Shown piece after piece: positions 1 to 10,560 of a stretch of DNA of 64,000 nucleotides (positions are counted from its first letter, which is position 1; each line of letters starts with the position of its first letter). The DNA comes from Laccaria trichodermophora (lineage: Eukaryota; Basidiomycota; Agaricomycetes; Agaricales; Hydnangiaceae): contig JACTVC010000038.1 in assembly GCA_018417955.1 (NCBI GenBank), forward strand, positions 372,001 to 436,000, read 5' to 3'. Under the pieces are notes generated by a model. The model saw nothing but the letters and a program-made list of their open reading frames with translations, was not told the DNA's origin and searched no databases. The position numbers were made by a program, and so were the translations under genes.

Positions 1-636
1 TGTGCGCTTTACAGCTCCACCAAAAAACAAAAAAAAACAAAAAAAGAAGCCGGTGCCTTCACAACCAGTTGTTACTCTTTGGGACAGCTCCGGAACATAT
101 TCGCCTCGTTCACAAAGAAGTTCAGAAAAGCCAACCCATTCTTGTATGTTTTTAGTTTCTGCGGTGCTTGGTCCTCTGTTGATTGTTCGCTTCGAACTGT
201 AACATGTGGCGTACTCGCGAAACGAGCTCTTCTTCGAATATGGGTGGAGATGATTTGTTGTTGTAGTAGTCTTCGATAATATGTTCACAGTGTGTAGTAG
301 GCGATAGACTTTCTTTTCTTTCTTCCTATCTGACCATTTCCTCGTTGTTCCTTCTTGTGCCCTTTGAACACCTCAAATCTCGTTGGGGACGATGCCGGTA
401 CCAATGTCTACATCTCCACCATCTGGCAGTCCAATCCAATATTTTCCCGCCGACTTCAGGAGTCCCAGGATAATCCACGAAATTATACATAGACCAACAT
501 CCTACCCACCTCTCACTAGATCATCCGCAGCGCTAAGCCTGATCTGATCGTGACAAACGTACTATGCATCCCGAATTGCGAATTGCTTGAGTTCTAGGAC
601 GACATTGACGCCCGTCTACCTTTACTTGCCAACACA
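1..636. other. intergenic, with relic of a duplicated F-box gene 3' end
   Basis: No convincing gene. The stretch from about 234 to 345 resembles the 3' end and downstream region of the F-box-like gene at 637-1617. Both places have a 'gatatgggtggag'-like coding end, a 'ttgttgtagtagt' stretch, 'atagactttcttttctttc' and 'atctgaccattt' in the same order. I infer a truncated tandem paralogue. The first 60 bases are an A-rich simple tract. Confidence 0.45.
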
Positions 637-1617
637 ATGTCTCTCCCTCTAGAACTAGTGCAAGAAATCATTCATCTCCTACTCTTCTCCGCCCCACCAC
701 GCTCGTGGACTCCAGAAAAACCTGGCCATTCAACTAAACCCAGATGGGCCAGATGGGGCACGATCAATGCCCTCAGCCTCGCTTCACAAAGCTACCGCGC
801 CCAAGTGCTTAAAGCGTGGTTTCGCACTCTGTACATCGAATCGCCAGGGGATCTAATATTTTTACGGGACTCGGGCTGGTTTCCTGAGCTGGGGAGCAAA
901 TGGACCAGACACCTCCACTGCGTCCGAAATTCATCCAGCGACGCTTGGAATCTTTCCGCCTTCCTCCAAGTTTCCTCCATTAGACTGGACTGGCTCTCGC
1001 CGCACACCGCCGACTCGGACACGCTACCCTTTCTACACCTCTCCTCCACGGTTGAACACTTCGACTTGTGTGGAAGGTGGTGGCCTAAGCCTGAGGCGGT
1101 TCAAACTATCACTAATACCCCAGGCTTTGGGTGTTTGAAGACATTGAAGATGGTGCTAGACGCAGTGTGGTGTGGAATTTGCCATAGGTGCTGTTTCGTC
1201 CGGTTCAATGACAGGCCGGCGGGGGTGGTATATGAGGGGGGTTTGGGGTTGCCTTTCGACTATGCGCGTGTCCTAGCGCCACTTCAGCATCTGGAAGAGG
1301 TTGTGATTATTACACCCAACCACCAGCCAGGGTGGACAACTTTGGGTTCGAACGCAGACACAAACCCAGAGACGACCCCCACCTCCAACACAAACGTAAA
1401 CCCGAACTTATGGTCGGGTGAATGTGATATCTGCATGCTGCTGGCGTACAAAGATGATGCGTTCCGCGAGGGGTGGGTGGCTTTGAAGAGACGCGTCGGT
1501 CTGGCGTACAGTGATGGTGAGAAAGATATGAGGCCACCGAAGTTGAGGAGGGTGGAGTATCGGTTCTCTCCGGATATGGGTGGAGGAGAAGTTGATTTGT
1601 TACAATTGTTACAATAA
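637..1617 (+). CDS. F-box/LRR-like protein of unknown specificity
   Basis: This is a single-exon ORF of 326 aa with a normal ATG. It opens with LPLELVQEIIHLL, which matches the start of the degenerate F-box helices seen in the large agaricomycete F-box-like families (usual form LPxELxxxIIxxL). After it come leucine- and tryptophan-rich segments about 25-35 residues apart, consistent with irregular LRR-like repeats. A Cys/His cluster sits near residues 182-187 (CGICHRCC). If it is an F-box protein, it would be a substrate adaptor for an SCF ubiquitin ligase; the target cannot be read from sequence. A relic of a second copy lies upstream (about 234-345), so local tandem duplication has occurred. 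The F-box is weak, so the family call is an inference. Confidence 0.6.
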   Translation: MSLPLELVQEIIHLLLFSAPPRSWTPEKPGHSTKPRWARWGTINALSLASQSYRAQVLKAWFRTLYIESPGDLIFLRDSGWFPELGSKWTRHLHCVRNSSSDAWNLSAFLQVSSIRLDWLSPHTADSDTLPFLHLSSTVEHFDLCGRWWPKPEAVQTITNTPGFGCLKTLKMVLDAVWCGICHRCCFVRFNDRPAGVVYEGGLGLPFDYARVLAPLQHLEEVVIITPNHQPGWTTLGSNADTNPETTPTSNTNVNPNLWSGECDICMLLAYKDDAFREGWVALKRRVGLAYSDGEKDMRPPKLRRVEYRFSPDMGGGEVDLLQLLQ

Positions 1618-1709
1618 GATATCCGTCTACATGCATGTATACATCTACTAAGGATTAAGGTTGACTCAAGAGCCAACCTCGACGGACTGTAGCGCATTAT
1701 AATACACTA

Positions 1710-1830
1710 GTTTCTTGTTGTAGTAGTCCTTCGTGATATGTTGCAATAGACTTTCTTTTCTTTCTTCCTTCTTCAAAATATTTAGACACGACGTTGGGTT
1801 GCGTTATCTGACCATTTAGTGGTCGTACAC
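1710..1830 (+). repeat. downstream segment also found at about 264-345
   Basis: This 3' flank of the F-box-like gene shares several blocks with 264-345 in the same order, with a roughly 40-bp insertion here. It marks the older tandem duplication of this gene. Confidence 0.45.
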
Positions 1831-1891
1831 TATTACAACAACTGAGGTACACTCAACCATCCAGGTCGAAGAAGCCCCACTTTCGAGATTA

Positions 1892-4190
1892 CTACAACCC
1901 CTCATCATACATCTTCCTCGAAAGCGCCACATAAAACCTCTCCAAATCCGCCTTTGACGCCAACTCGTTCTTCTTCCTCCCCAATCCCTCCTTATCCATG
2001 CGTTTCTTCATCTCGCTCGGTCTCTCTCCCCCTTTTCCCGTCGTACCGTTTCCGTTTCCGCTTCCAGCAACGGTGTGTACGACCATACGTTCCGCTAGCA
2101 CCCTCGTCGTCGTCGTTGTCGATTCATTACCGCTGCTGTCCTTCTCGACCTGGACGACCTTGCTCTCGACAGTCTTCTCCGTCGTCGTCGTCCCATTACT
2201 TTTACCAAGCTTCCCGCCAACGAGAAGCTGAGGCGCAGGTATCTGATCAATAAGCCAATCAAACACTGAAGAAAGCTTGTCCGTGGACGAACGCACACCC
2301 TCTTCGTCTCGTGTAGCCGCAGGGTCAACCTGTAAGCCCTGCGTTTCTTTGTTCCCCGTAGGCATGGGTTTCTTCTCTTCCAAAGGCGCAGACTTGGCAG
2401 AAGCAGCAGCAGCAGCATCGTTCCTCTTCTTTTCCTCCCTCTTCCACGCACCCACGAACCGCCCCCAATCGCGGAATCCCCATCCGTCGCCTGGCGAGTA
2501 TGCAGACGACGACGACGACGAGGTGGTGGTGGTGGTGGTGTTAGGTCCGAAGTTCCCGTTGCCACCAAGGCCAATGGCAGGCAACGCCGGCAAATCAACG
2601 CCAAACTCAATCCCTCTAGCACCCCTCATCTCCCAATGATCACACCCCTCCATAATCCCCAAAAACTCGCCCCATTTCGCGCTCTGCACAGTAACTAAAC
2701 CGTCGTTGCCCCATTCCCGCTCGTTGGCCCATAACGCCGTTTCCTTTTTTTCATTGTCGTTGTCGCTCTCTTCTTCCTTCTTTTTAAGCCGACTTCGTTC
2801 CTTCTCTTCGACCCCGTCCAATACCATCTTGGGTAACCAGAATGGATGCCAGATGTTCACGTCTGGCATGCGTCCTGCTACGCTGAAGTATTTGACGTTT
2901 GGGTCGTCTGGTGTGTTGGGGTTGAAAACGTCGTTTAGGTATGAGGATGTTAGGTTGGAGTAGGCGGGCGAGTCGACGATGGAGAGGAGGAGGGTGGTGA
3001 ATGAGGAGGGGAGGGAGGAGAGGGAGAGTGTAAATGACGATGAGGACGATGAGGATGAGTTGGATGTTGGAGGAGGAGGTGGTAGTGGTGAGAGTGGAGG
3101 AGGGGAAGGAGTAGAGTAGAGGTCGTATTCGTCAAAAGGGGATGCGTTTCTGGCGTGTTCGCACTCTTGTTGGCGTAGTTTGCCAATTCCGATGTTTTCC
3201 TGGGCAGTAAAAAAAATGACATAAATCATCGTTATCAACAAGACGGCGTGAAAAAACTAACCGCACACCAGTCCATAAAGGGACTTCCGCGATGGGGAGT
3301 GCTGATCGTCGTCAGCGAAAGTGGGGCATACTCCGCTGGCCGGATACGAGAAATTAAATGTCGACAATCTAGACCACCCATGGAGTGCGCGAGGAAGTTG
3401 ACGCCACGCCCTCGTGCATGGGATTGGAGTTGGCTGTCAAGCTTTTCGGCGCGGGAGGAGATGGAGCCTGTTCTAGATGGGTTATGGATGTATGTGTTAA
3501 CATGCTGAAGGGCAGAAGAGCAGGAGAGCAACTTACCCCGGTACGGAAGTGACAATCACCTCCGCTCCTACCGTTCCTCGCAGAATGCGCAGGACGTTGG
3601 ACCAGTAGTGCATACGCATACTGGGGAAATTGGATGGTCCGCGCGAGTCGAATCCGTATAGCCCTACTCATGCTCTGTAAATGCACTTTCTTGAGGATGG
3701 ATTGAAAACGCACCATGACAGAGAACGATGGGGTACCGCGGGGTTCGTAGCGGATCATAGAGTGCGGGGTTGACCAACAGCTGATGGATGATATCCGGGG
3801 GGAGAGCGTTCGGTTTCTCCGATTCGGACTCGGGAAGAGGATCTTTCTGCGGCGAGGGGGGGTCTGAGCGAGGAGGAAGGTTGATGTTCGGAGGTGGAGG
3901 TGGTTGTGATGGTTTAGATTCTTCTTCTAAGTGAGGAGAGAAAAAGACGGAGGACCAGTTCCAGTCGTTTGTTATCCAGGGCACGGATATCGCGTTCGCT
4001 GATGCACGATTAACTCTTTACTTTGCTAGGGAGACGTAGAAAAAAAGTGCAAACCTTTTTGGGCAGCACGATCATTGTCGGTTGGGTGTTTGTGGATAAG
4101 ATATTGGTTTGATATGGATAGCGTAGAGACGACATTGACGAGTCGTTTGAGCAGAACGACGACGTGTACTGGGAAATAGACGCTGTTCAT
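1892..4190 (-). CDS. alpha/beta-hydrolase triacylglycerol lipase-like protein
   Basis: The gene is on the minus strand and starts at ATG 4190. An intron follows a short first exon (donor after AAAAAG, about 4055), and more introns lie near 3705 and 3535 and around 3200. The spliced protein shows the lipase order: YPIVLCHG (oxyanion region), then LYGFDSRG, then the nucleophile elbow LAHSMGGLD (Ser in the SMGG), then ISTPHRG. The probable acid is in EWGNDGLVTV and the probable base His in CDHWEMRG, so the triad looks complete. Low-complexity Ser/Pro tracts and a long charged C-terminal tail (ending KMYDEGL) surround the catalytic core. It probably hydrolyses acylglycerols or related esters; the short hydrophobic N-terminus may anchor it to a membrane. 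Its 5' end was copied to 15462-15743 and 19849-19899, where it is decayed. Confidence 0.82.
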
Positions 4191-4597
4191 GGCATTCCAA
4201 AATCAACCTTGCCTCTTCTTCGGTCATTCCACTCGGCCCGGGCTTGCCCGGTCAACAGACGACAATTTTGACGAGTTCCCCTCGTCCTGCTTGCCTGAAA
4301 CTTTGAATGTGTGCTCAGTGTTTGTATTAGACGGTGTACATAGAAAAAACACTGGGAGTAAGCCTAACACAGGAAGTAGAATTCCTGGCAGCCAAACTTC
4401 ATCCAACTCTCACTTCACCCATTTCGGACATTTCATAAATGATGAAACTCTCCAAGCTGTATTGTATGTATCAAATGTAATTCTTTTTCGAAAGAGCAGG
4501 AGCAAGGATATGGTATGAAAAGTGAATCCATATGATATACAGGGGAAGGACAAGCATAGCAAATACAAAACAACAAACAAAAGTTCACCCACGCTTT
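4191..4597. other. intergenic region upstream of the lipase
   Basis: This is the lipase promoter side and the 3' flank of the NFKBIL1-like gene. No gene was found. It contains a 52-bp block (4215-4266) repeated at 19848-19899. Confidence 0.5.
4215..4266 (+). repeat. 52-bp block shared with 19848-19899
   Basis: The core 'actcggcccggg' followed by 'cccggtcaacaga' is nearly identical at both sites. Together with 15462-15743 it shows that one duplicated lipase-upstream segment was later split by the element at 15744-19848. Confidence 0.75.
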
Positions 4598-5551
4598 TCA
4601 GACAATTTCCCTCAATAAATCAATCAAAATCCTCGCCACCATTGCAGCTCCACGCCCCACTCTCTCCCTCTCCCTCCCGTCAGGAACCTTCTTCAAATAT
4701 TGCCCTTCGAACCGGTCAGGATGCCACTTCTTGATATGCTCCCTCAGTCTCTGCTTCAACCTCGCTTTATCCCTCCGCAGATCAAACCCCAACATGATAT
4801 AAGCTGAAACTGCGTCGAGGGTGAGATCGTCTGGGCTTCTGACAGCAACCCTCAAGACAGGCCAAGGGATGTCGGACCAACGAAGAGATGTGTATTCGGC
4901 GATGTAGGACCACTGTTGGTCGTGGAAGAGAAGGAGTTTGACGGCGTCTTCGTCGGACAAAGGGCCATCTGCACGTTTCCATAATTCTTCCTGCTGCCGC
5001 TCGTGTTCTTCCCGACGTTCACGCGCAGCCGCTTCTTCTGGCATTTGGAGGGGCTGACCATCGAGAATCCCGGTATCCGTCCACGTAGAGGACGCGGCGT
5101 TATGGGATGTTGGCTGGCTGGATGGTATGGACGTGGTCGAACGTTCAACTTCGTCAGGTATGGTGGTCTCGCGCGATGGTCTTCCGACTCCAAAGGGTGT
5201 GCCCTTCTTCCTCTCGATGGCCTCCAAGATGTCCTTCTGTTCTTGAAGAGCAGAAGACCACTCTTCCGGCATTACTCCACGTTGGACAACCCTTTCTCTC
5301 CCCCTTCGCTCCCTCTTAATTGCATCCTCGTACTCCGCCCCAGCGCTGGCCTGAAGAAATTCTACATAGCTGAAGTACTCCGCCATGAGTTCGGATCGTT
5401 TTTCCTCGCACGTCCGTTGTATGTTGGCGATCTGAAGCTCGTAAGACGTCCGAGCATCTTCTAACATTTTTTTGAGGTTGTCTTTGATCTGGCTCTGTAA
5501 TGCACGCTTCCAGGCGGCCTCTGGTTCAAAATCTACGTGGATCCCTGACAT
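4598..5551 (-). CDS. NFKBIL1-like / J-domain-like coiled-coil protein
   Basis: Single exon. The first in-frame ATG is at 5551 (MSGIHVDF); the frame is open a little further upstream but without an ATG. The protein is 317 aa. The N-terminal third is a charged helix rich in Glu/Lys/Arg (coiled-coil). The middle is Ser/Thr-rich and then ERREEHERQQEELW. The C-terminus has LRWSDIPWPVL, then ISAYIML-like sequence, then LREHIKKWHPDRF, then ARILIDLLREI. This resembles the C-terminal region of fungal NFKBIL1-like proteins, where a WHPDRF motif recalls a J-domain HPD. No ankyrin repeats are visible. Function is unknown; a role in RNA processing is known for the animal relative but cannot be transferred with confidence. 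A three-unit tandem repeat starts about 40 bp upstream of the ATG. Confidence 0.62.
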   Translation of the reverse strand: MSGIHVDFEPEAAWKRALQSQIKDNLKKMLEDARTSYELQIANIQRTCEEKRSELMAEYFSYVEFLQASAGAEYEDAIKRERRGRERVVQRGVMPEEWSSALQEQKDILEAIERKKGTPFGVGRPSRETTIPDEVERSTTSIPSSQPTSHNAASSTWTDTGILDGQPLQMPEEAAARERREEHERQQEELWKRADGPLSDEDAVKLLLFHDQQWSYIAEYTSLRWSDIPWPVLRVAVRSPDDLTLDAVSAYIMLGFDLRRDKARLKQRLREHIKKWHPDRFEGQYLKKVPDGRERERVGRGAAMVARILIDLLREIV

Positions 5552-5589
5552 TCTGAGGGTAATAAGCGTAGAACGCGAAGGTTGGCCCA

Positions 5590-6010
5590 AATTTCTACAA
5601 AATATGGTGAGGGAAAGTCATTCGAAAGCATAAATGTCCTTACAAAATTTCTGATGTGCAAATCTTCCAAGGTTTTCAAAGAGTGATGCACCGTACGAAC
5701 AACAGACTTCTCAAAACAACAATGGGTAATAATCGTGAAACACTCCAGGTTGGTTGAAATTCCCTACAAAATATGGTGAGGGAAAGCCATTTGAAAGCAT
5801 AGATGTCCTTACAATGTTTTTTGATGTGTAAACTTCGAAGAGAAAGGGTTTTTACTGTTGCGCCGCACGATAGAGGGACTTTTATGGTGACTATGGGTGA
5901 TAAATGTAAAACGGTGAAGGTTAGTTGCATTATAAGGTTAGAAAAGGCCATACAAAACATAAATATCCTTACAAAAATTTCTGATGTGCAAGAGAAGGGT
6001 TTTTAAAAGA
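5590..6010. repeat. diverged tandem repeat, period about 170 bp, 2.5 units
   Basis: The unit starts 'tacaaaatatggtgaggg' at about 5595 and again at 5763, and contains 'aaagcatagatgtccttaca' and 'ctgatgtgcaa' blocks. A third, more diverged partial unit begins near 5935. It lies directly upstream of the NFKBIL1-like gene. Confidence 0.75.
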
Positions 6011-6367
6011 GGAGTAACGTCAAGCACAGTGAGGTAGATTTGGTTCCTACGAGCATGTGGAGCGCTCGCAGGAACCTTGACCCGACCCATAAATGGTCAC
6101 GTGACCTACGCACATATAGTAATAGTATTTGGCTGTCTTAGGTGTCTACCAACTTGAATGCCACACACTTGCTTTGCATCACACAAAACCTCGCTGCTGC
6201 TTGTTAGGGTACCATCTCCACATTTGCCCTTTCATACTCACTTTACCATCCATTTCATCTGTGTAACGCTTAACTAGTACTGACTAGTTGTATCCAGTCT
6301 ACTATTGATCAAATGGTTGTATTCTGTGTTTATAGTTGTATTCTGTGACTAGTGTACTCAAAGCCAA
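6011..6367. other. intergenic, nothing recognised
   Basis: This stretch still contains CpG at its start and becomes AT-rich and CpG-poor towards the element that begins at 6368. No ORF worth reporting. Confidence 0.5.
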
Positions 6368-6501
6368 TAATCATGTAACGGTGAAGGGTCCAAAAATCTC
6401 AAGTAAGGTGAAAGGCTAAATAGGCATATGCAGAGTCCTCTGGATGCAGCACTGTGCCTGGAGAACTTGTGAGAAACATCCATTGCTGGTATTGATGTCC
6501 T
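6368..6501 (-). repeat. split direct repeat B2 of copy 1
   Basis: 134 bp nearly identical to 6774-6907. Differences are mostly C/T or G/A, for example 'gtaacgg' against 'gtaatgg'. This is the outer 3' repeat of the element. Confidence 0.85.
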
Positions 6502-6560
6502 GTACATGACTGAGTACTATACTTGATGTACAAGGGAAAACCAGGGATGCATGAGGGCGG

Positions 6561-6772
6561 GTAAATGCAAACAAGAGCTATCCAATAGCAAGCTCGAGTG
6601 GGAGTGAAGAAAGAAGAGACAAATCCACCATGGATAAGTCTTAAACATGCAGATCACCTGCACAGGATCACTAGTCTCCGAGACTAGGCATCTCAGGGAG
6701 AGGAGATGTGTTTTTGTCCCCAGGCACCCATGTGCCCTGATTAGACTATAGTAAAAATATTTTTAAACTTGA
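6561..6772 (-). repeat. split direct repeat A2 of copy 1
   Basis: 212 bp highly similar to 9553-9764. It contains 'ggcatctcagggagaggaga' and 'gtccccaggcacc'. It lies one base from B1, as expected for the internal B1-A2 junction of Ngaro-type elements. Confidence 0.85.
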
Positions 6773-6773
6773 C

Positions 6774-6907
6774 TAATCGTGTAATGGTGAAGGGTCCAAA
6801 AATCTCAAGTAAGGTGAAAGGCTAAATAGGCATATGCAGAGTCCTCTGGGCACAGCACTGTGCCTGGAGAACTCACAAGAAACATCCATTGCTGGTATTG
6901 ATGTCCT
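6774..6907 (-). repeat. split direct repeat B1 of copy 1
   Basis: Partner of 6368-6501. It follows the recombinase ORF on the minus strand. A diverged version ends copy 2 at about 55660-55773. Confidence 0.85.
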
Positions 6908-7139
6908 ATTATACCTATTAAAAAATAATAAAGGGAAGGGAAGGGTAGGGTGGCAAGAGCATTTGTATGTTTGGAAAGAAAAAGAAAAAAGAAAAGGGAA
7001 GTTGAGTGGAGTGGAAGTGGAGGGATGTTGTGAGATACCAGAAAATGGAAGAATGCACTGTTCAAGTATAAATAAAAGTTTCAAAAAATGTCTATGGGTT
7101 GTGAGAGTTAGAACAAAGCTAGCATTGTTGAGGGGCAGG

Positions 7140-8100
7140 TCATCCAAACAGCATAGCTTGAAGAAGGACCAGATTTTTCCTAATGTATATTTTGAATGTA
7201 TCAGAGGACCATTGGCCGATGGCCTGGATGATGTGTGGGGGAACACCAGCTTCAGCTAGGGAAGTGGTGCTGCCAGCATGCATGGATTGCCCTGTGATAT
7301 GAGATGGGAAAAAATTACACAATTTCTTGATGAACCAGGAGCATGTCGGCACAATGCCAGACTGCTGCAACCAGAGCTCAGGTTTGTATGGGTGGATTGC
7401 ATTGTGAGATGTTAGGTAGGACACAAAGATGTTGTGTGGATTTGTAGTGAGATTTGTTTTCTGAATTATGACAGTACTCCCCTCAAAGAAGCGGTCGGTC
7501 TTGTGGCCAGGCAACAATAATGAGTAAGAGGATTGTGTAAGGTCAACAGTATGTTGTGACATGATTTTGCAGTTATCACGAGAAGCAACTCTGTCAGGGA
7601 AGGTTAATTCTCCCAGGCGAAACAAGCCATGGAAACCAGTGAAGAGAATTGCGAGAAAAAGTCAGTCATCATAGTTGTTGGAAGATCTGATTTGAGATAA
7701 AACATTTCCGAGATCATGAGATGAGAGGGGTTGCCTTCACTGTGTTGGTGTTCCAAAACGTCGCTGACATCCAGCAAGAGTTCAAGACACTAAGATGCTG
7801 TTGCAGTTTTTTCAGACATTTGGGGAATATACTTCGAGTTGATTGCAAATTCCAGAGAGATATGAATTAACTGAATTGGGTTTAATATGAGTAGACATAA
7901 ACACGATGAAGAAACTGAGTGTTTCTTCAGTGGGTTCAATGGGGAAATTGTGGATCTTGCAAAAGGATAGGTATGAGTTTAGTGCTGAAGTGTACATGAG
8001 ATGAGATGAACTGTCAATAGATAACCCCAAGGCAATGGACTGTTCATGGACAAGACAGTCCAATGTCCATGGCTCCTGGTGGGGTTGATGGGAACCACAT
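7140..8100 (-). pseudogene. tyrosine recombinase of the RT-less Ngaro-like element (copy 1)
   Basis: The frame starts near PWTLDCLVHEQ, with no ATG at this point. It shows the N-terminal SAM-like helices (SALNSYLSFCKIHNF, VNSYLSGICNQL), then the first arginine box FRLGELTF, then GHKTDRFFEG, then the second box QSMHAGSTTSLAEAGVPP, then GQWSSDTFKIYIRKN with the candidate catalytic tyrosine. The family normally reads SMRAGG at the second box; here Arg is His, consistent with CGx>CAx at a CpG. At least one frame break lies around 7630-7820. The frame ends with TGA where the family reads Arg after LLFG, another CGA>TGA candidate. The gene is certainly non-functional, though the fold is easily recognised. 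Confidence 0.85.
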
Positions 8101-8192
8101 GAAATTGAAATCATTTTTTGTATGCCCCCAGCATCATTCAAGGGGGTTGGATGTGATCATAGACATCGTGATGAGTTGTTTTGAGCTGGAGT

Positions 8193-9496
8193 TCACTGTG
8201 ATGGAGGACACTTGTCTTGTTTACTAGTATGTCCAGAGAGCAGACATTTGTTGCAAATGTGGAGCCAGCGACACTGATTATTCTCAAGCATGCATAGCCC
8301 TTCGTTCCAGTGGTTGCATGGCTTTGGAAGCTTCTTCCACAACCTGAGGAACTGCCAGATTTATTAGCAATGGCAATGCTCACATGTTGAATAACAGCAG
8401 CTCCAATTGAGTCCATGTGTGTTGACCTGGGATCAGTGAAGTGGTTGAAGTTGGTGAGTTCCAAGTCTCAATGTGAACCCACACAACGTCAAACAGCTTT
8501 GTCGCATGAGATAACACAGTCATGAAAGTGGACATCAGTTGCAGCAAAGACTCCAATGATGTACTCAGCATATTCAGTGAGTTCACCTGCCCTACATGGG
8601 AAGGCAGTGCATATGGCTTGAGATGCACGATTCCATGCAATACTCTATTCTCCAGCACTGGAGACAAGTTTTGTTGGGGAGATGCTGCCAAAGCGGATTT
8701 CCAGTTCTCCAATTTCTTCAATCCATTCATCATTGTTTGATGTTGAATAGTATCTGCTGAGAACAGCATCCAGATTGACAGCATGACCCAAAAGGACGTT
8801 GGTCCATTCTGAGTCAGGAAATTCCAGGCAACTGGGAGAATTGACAAGAGATCGCTTGGTGCCCTTGGGATCAATTGCATAGAGTTTAAGTAACTCAAGG
8901 GTGGTGGTAAGCAATGGTGATAAAATGGCACCGTGTATGAAATCTGATACCACCCATAGGTATTGTGTGTCATCGGGTTTTGCACATTTAGGAGGTGGAA
9001 TCTCTTCATCATCAATTTCAATACCTTTGTTAGCTGGGCTCTGTGACCGCTGATGGTGCCCATGGTTTTCTGCTTCATTGAGGTGGTTCTGATGATTCTC
9101 AATGATGACAAGGTAATGTTCAAAGGCATCTTCAACATTTGCCCCAGGTTCTTCAGTTTAAGGGATGCCATCAAGTAGGATTATGTAGATTCTTGCGAGT
9201 GCAACCCCTTTTGATACTCAAGATGAATAAAAGTCCTTGAGGATGTCATTGCAAGATGCGAGAACGGCATTGGCAACTGGGAAATTCCCAGGCATACCAG
9301 GGTCACCCTCTCCTGTGACATTTCCACTTTGTTGAATGGGATTTTGACGTTCAGTTGAACTTGCCAAGGAGTTGATGTGCTCGTTATCTTGACTTGAACT
9401 CTGTTCACCACCAGAGGTCATGTGAGGTGCTGCCCCAGTATTAGGAGTAGTCCCAGAGTTAGGAGTAGCAGATAAAATTTCATTGCTGCTTGACAT
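8193..9496 (-). pseudogene. gag-like zinc-knuckle ORF of the RT-less element (copy 1)
   Basis: Begins at ATG 9496 (MSSSNEIL) and runs in three frames because of indels and stops. Recognisable segments, in order: FPVANAVLASCNDILKDF, DFIHGAILSPLL, TTTLELLKLYAIDPKGTKR, SCLEFPDSEWTNVLLGHAV, NLDAVLSRYYSTSNNDEW, then FNHFTDPRSTHMDSIGAAV. It ends in a Cys/His knuckle (CNKCLLSGH followed by Cys). The PDSEW...YSTS...HFDSDG-like pattern is that of the gag-like ORF of agaricomycete Ngaro elements. It would bind element RNA and package it. It is heavily CpG-depleted and broken. Confidence 0.75.
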
Positions 9497-9552
9497 AGAT
9501 GGATAGATCAAAAGGTTGAAGACTGAGTCTGATGCAACTATAGGTTGGTGGT

Positions 9553-9764
9553 GTAAATGCAAATGAGAGCTATCTGATAGCAAGCTTGAGTGGGAGTGAA
9601 GAAAGAAGAGACAAATCCACTGTGGATAAGTCTTAAATATGCAGATTGCCTGCACAGGATTGCTAGTCTCTGAGACTAGGCATCTCAGGGAGAGGAGATG
9701 TGTTTTTGTCCCCAGGCACCTGTGTGCCCTGATTAGACTATAGTAAAAATATTTTTAAACTCGA
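9553..9764 (-). repeat. split direct repeat A1 of copy 1 (5' terminus)
   Basis: Partner of 6561-6772. The minus-strand terminus begins TCGAGTTT. Copy 2 begins with the related 'ttgagttt' at 49341. Confidence 0.85.
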
Positions 9765-10560
9765 TTATGTGTTTTGCACCTGTTTGTTTCACAAGTCTTT
9801 GTTTGGATAGCAAGCCATTGTTTAGATCACAAGTCAAACCAAACATTCCCAGACCAGTAATGTTTGTAAGCTACTGAAGGAACCTTGTAGCAAGAATAGG
9901 AATGATCTAGATACTTCTCCATAGGATTGTACTTGTATTTAAATAGGTGAAATACAATAAGTAAGGCATCTTACATCTTAACCCCAACTTTGACAGTTCT
10001 TTGAACTAAGTGTTCTTGAGTGAATTGATAAGGCTTCGTGCTATCAATTAACTCCAACCAATCATTAAGGCTATGCACTAACGATTGCGGTCAACAAGTA
10101 ACACAATCAAGACTAAGGTTAAGACTCTTACATTTCAAGGGTATCCCTATTCTTGCATTCAGACTGACAACTCATTACTAACTCTACATATGGCTACTCT
10201 AGTATTTGTATTCATTGGAATACACCAATGTAGAGCAATGTACTCTAACATTGGTGGACACATTGGGAACACCCTTAGCAAATGTGAGACCTCTTACTTT
10301 TGGCTACTCTCAATTCTGAACCATTGGAATATTTCAGTCAGTTATATCGGTCAGTGGGTATGTCTACTTCTGAGCCACCAGAACATGTTTTCAGATTGTA
10401 ACACCCATGAAGCAACTCAATCTATACAAATCAGTATTGATAATGCATGTTTTCAATCTCAGTGAAACACATTTTTCGATCATTGCACCCACAGACCTTG
10501 CTAATCATTTTCAGTAACCATCAGACATCTTCCTCCATACACTCCATCCCTTGAATTTTT

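Larger units (their letters stand above)
6368..9764 (-). mobile_element. Ngaro/DIRS-like tyrosine-recombinase element lacking RT (copy 1)
   Basis: Read on the minus strand, the element runs A1 (9764-9553), gag-like ORF, tyrosine recombinase, B1 (6907-6774), A2 (6772-6561), B2 (6501-6368). A1 and A2 are about 212 bp and highly similar; B1 and B2 are 134 bp and highly similar. B1 and A2 are almost contiguous. This A1-ORFs-B1-A2-B2 plan is the split direct repeat of Ngaro and related YR retrotransposons, which replicate through a circular intermediate and leave no target-site duplication. Known Ngaro elements carry RT/RNase H between gag and YR. Here the gag stop (8193) is only about 100 bp from the first recognisable YR residues (about 8100), so there is no room for RT. 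The element is about 3.4 kb, CpG-poor and carries stops. Confidence 0.85.

Noticed and set aside
2095..2622. 175-aa minus-strand ORF rich in Arg/Leu within the lipase gene
   Set aside because: Out-of-frame reading of the lipase's repetitive Ser/Thr codons. The lipase frame carries the catalytic Asp and His.
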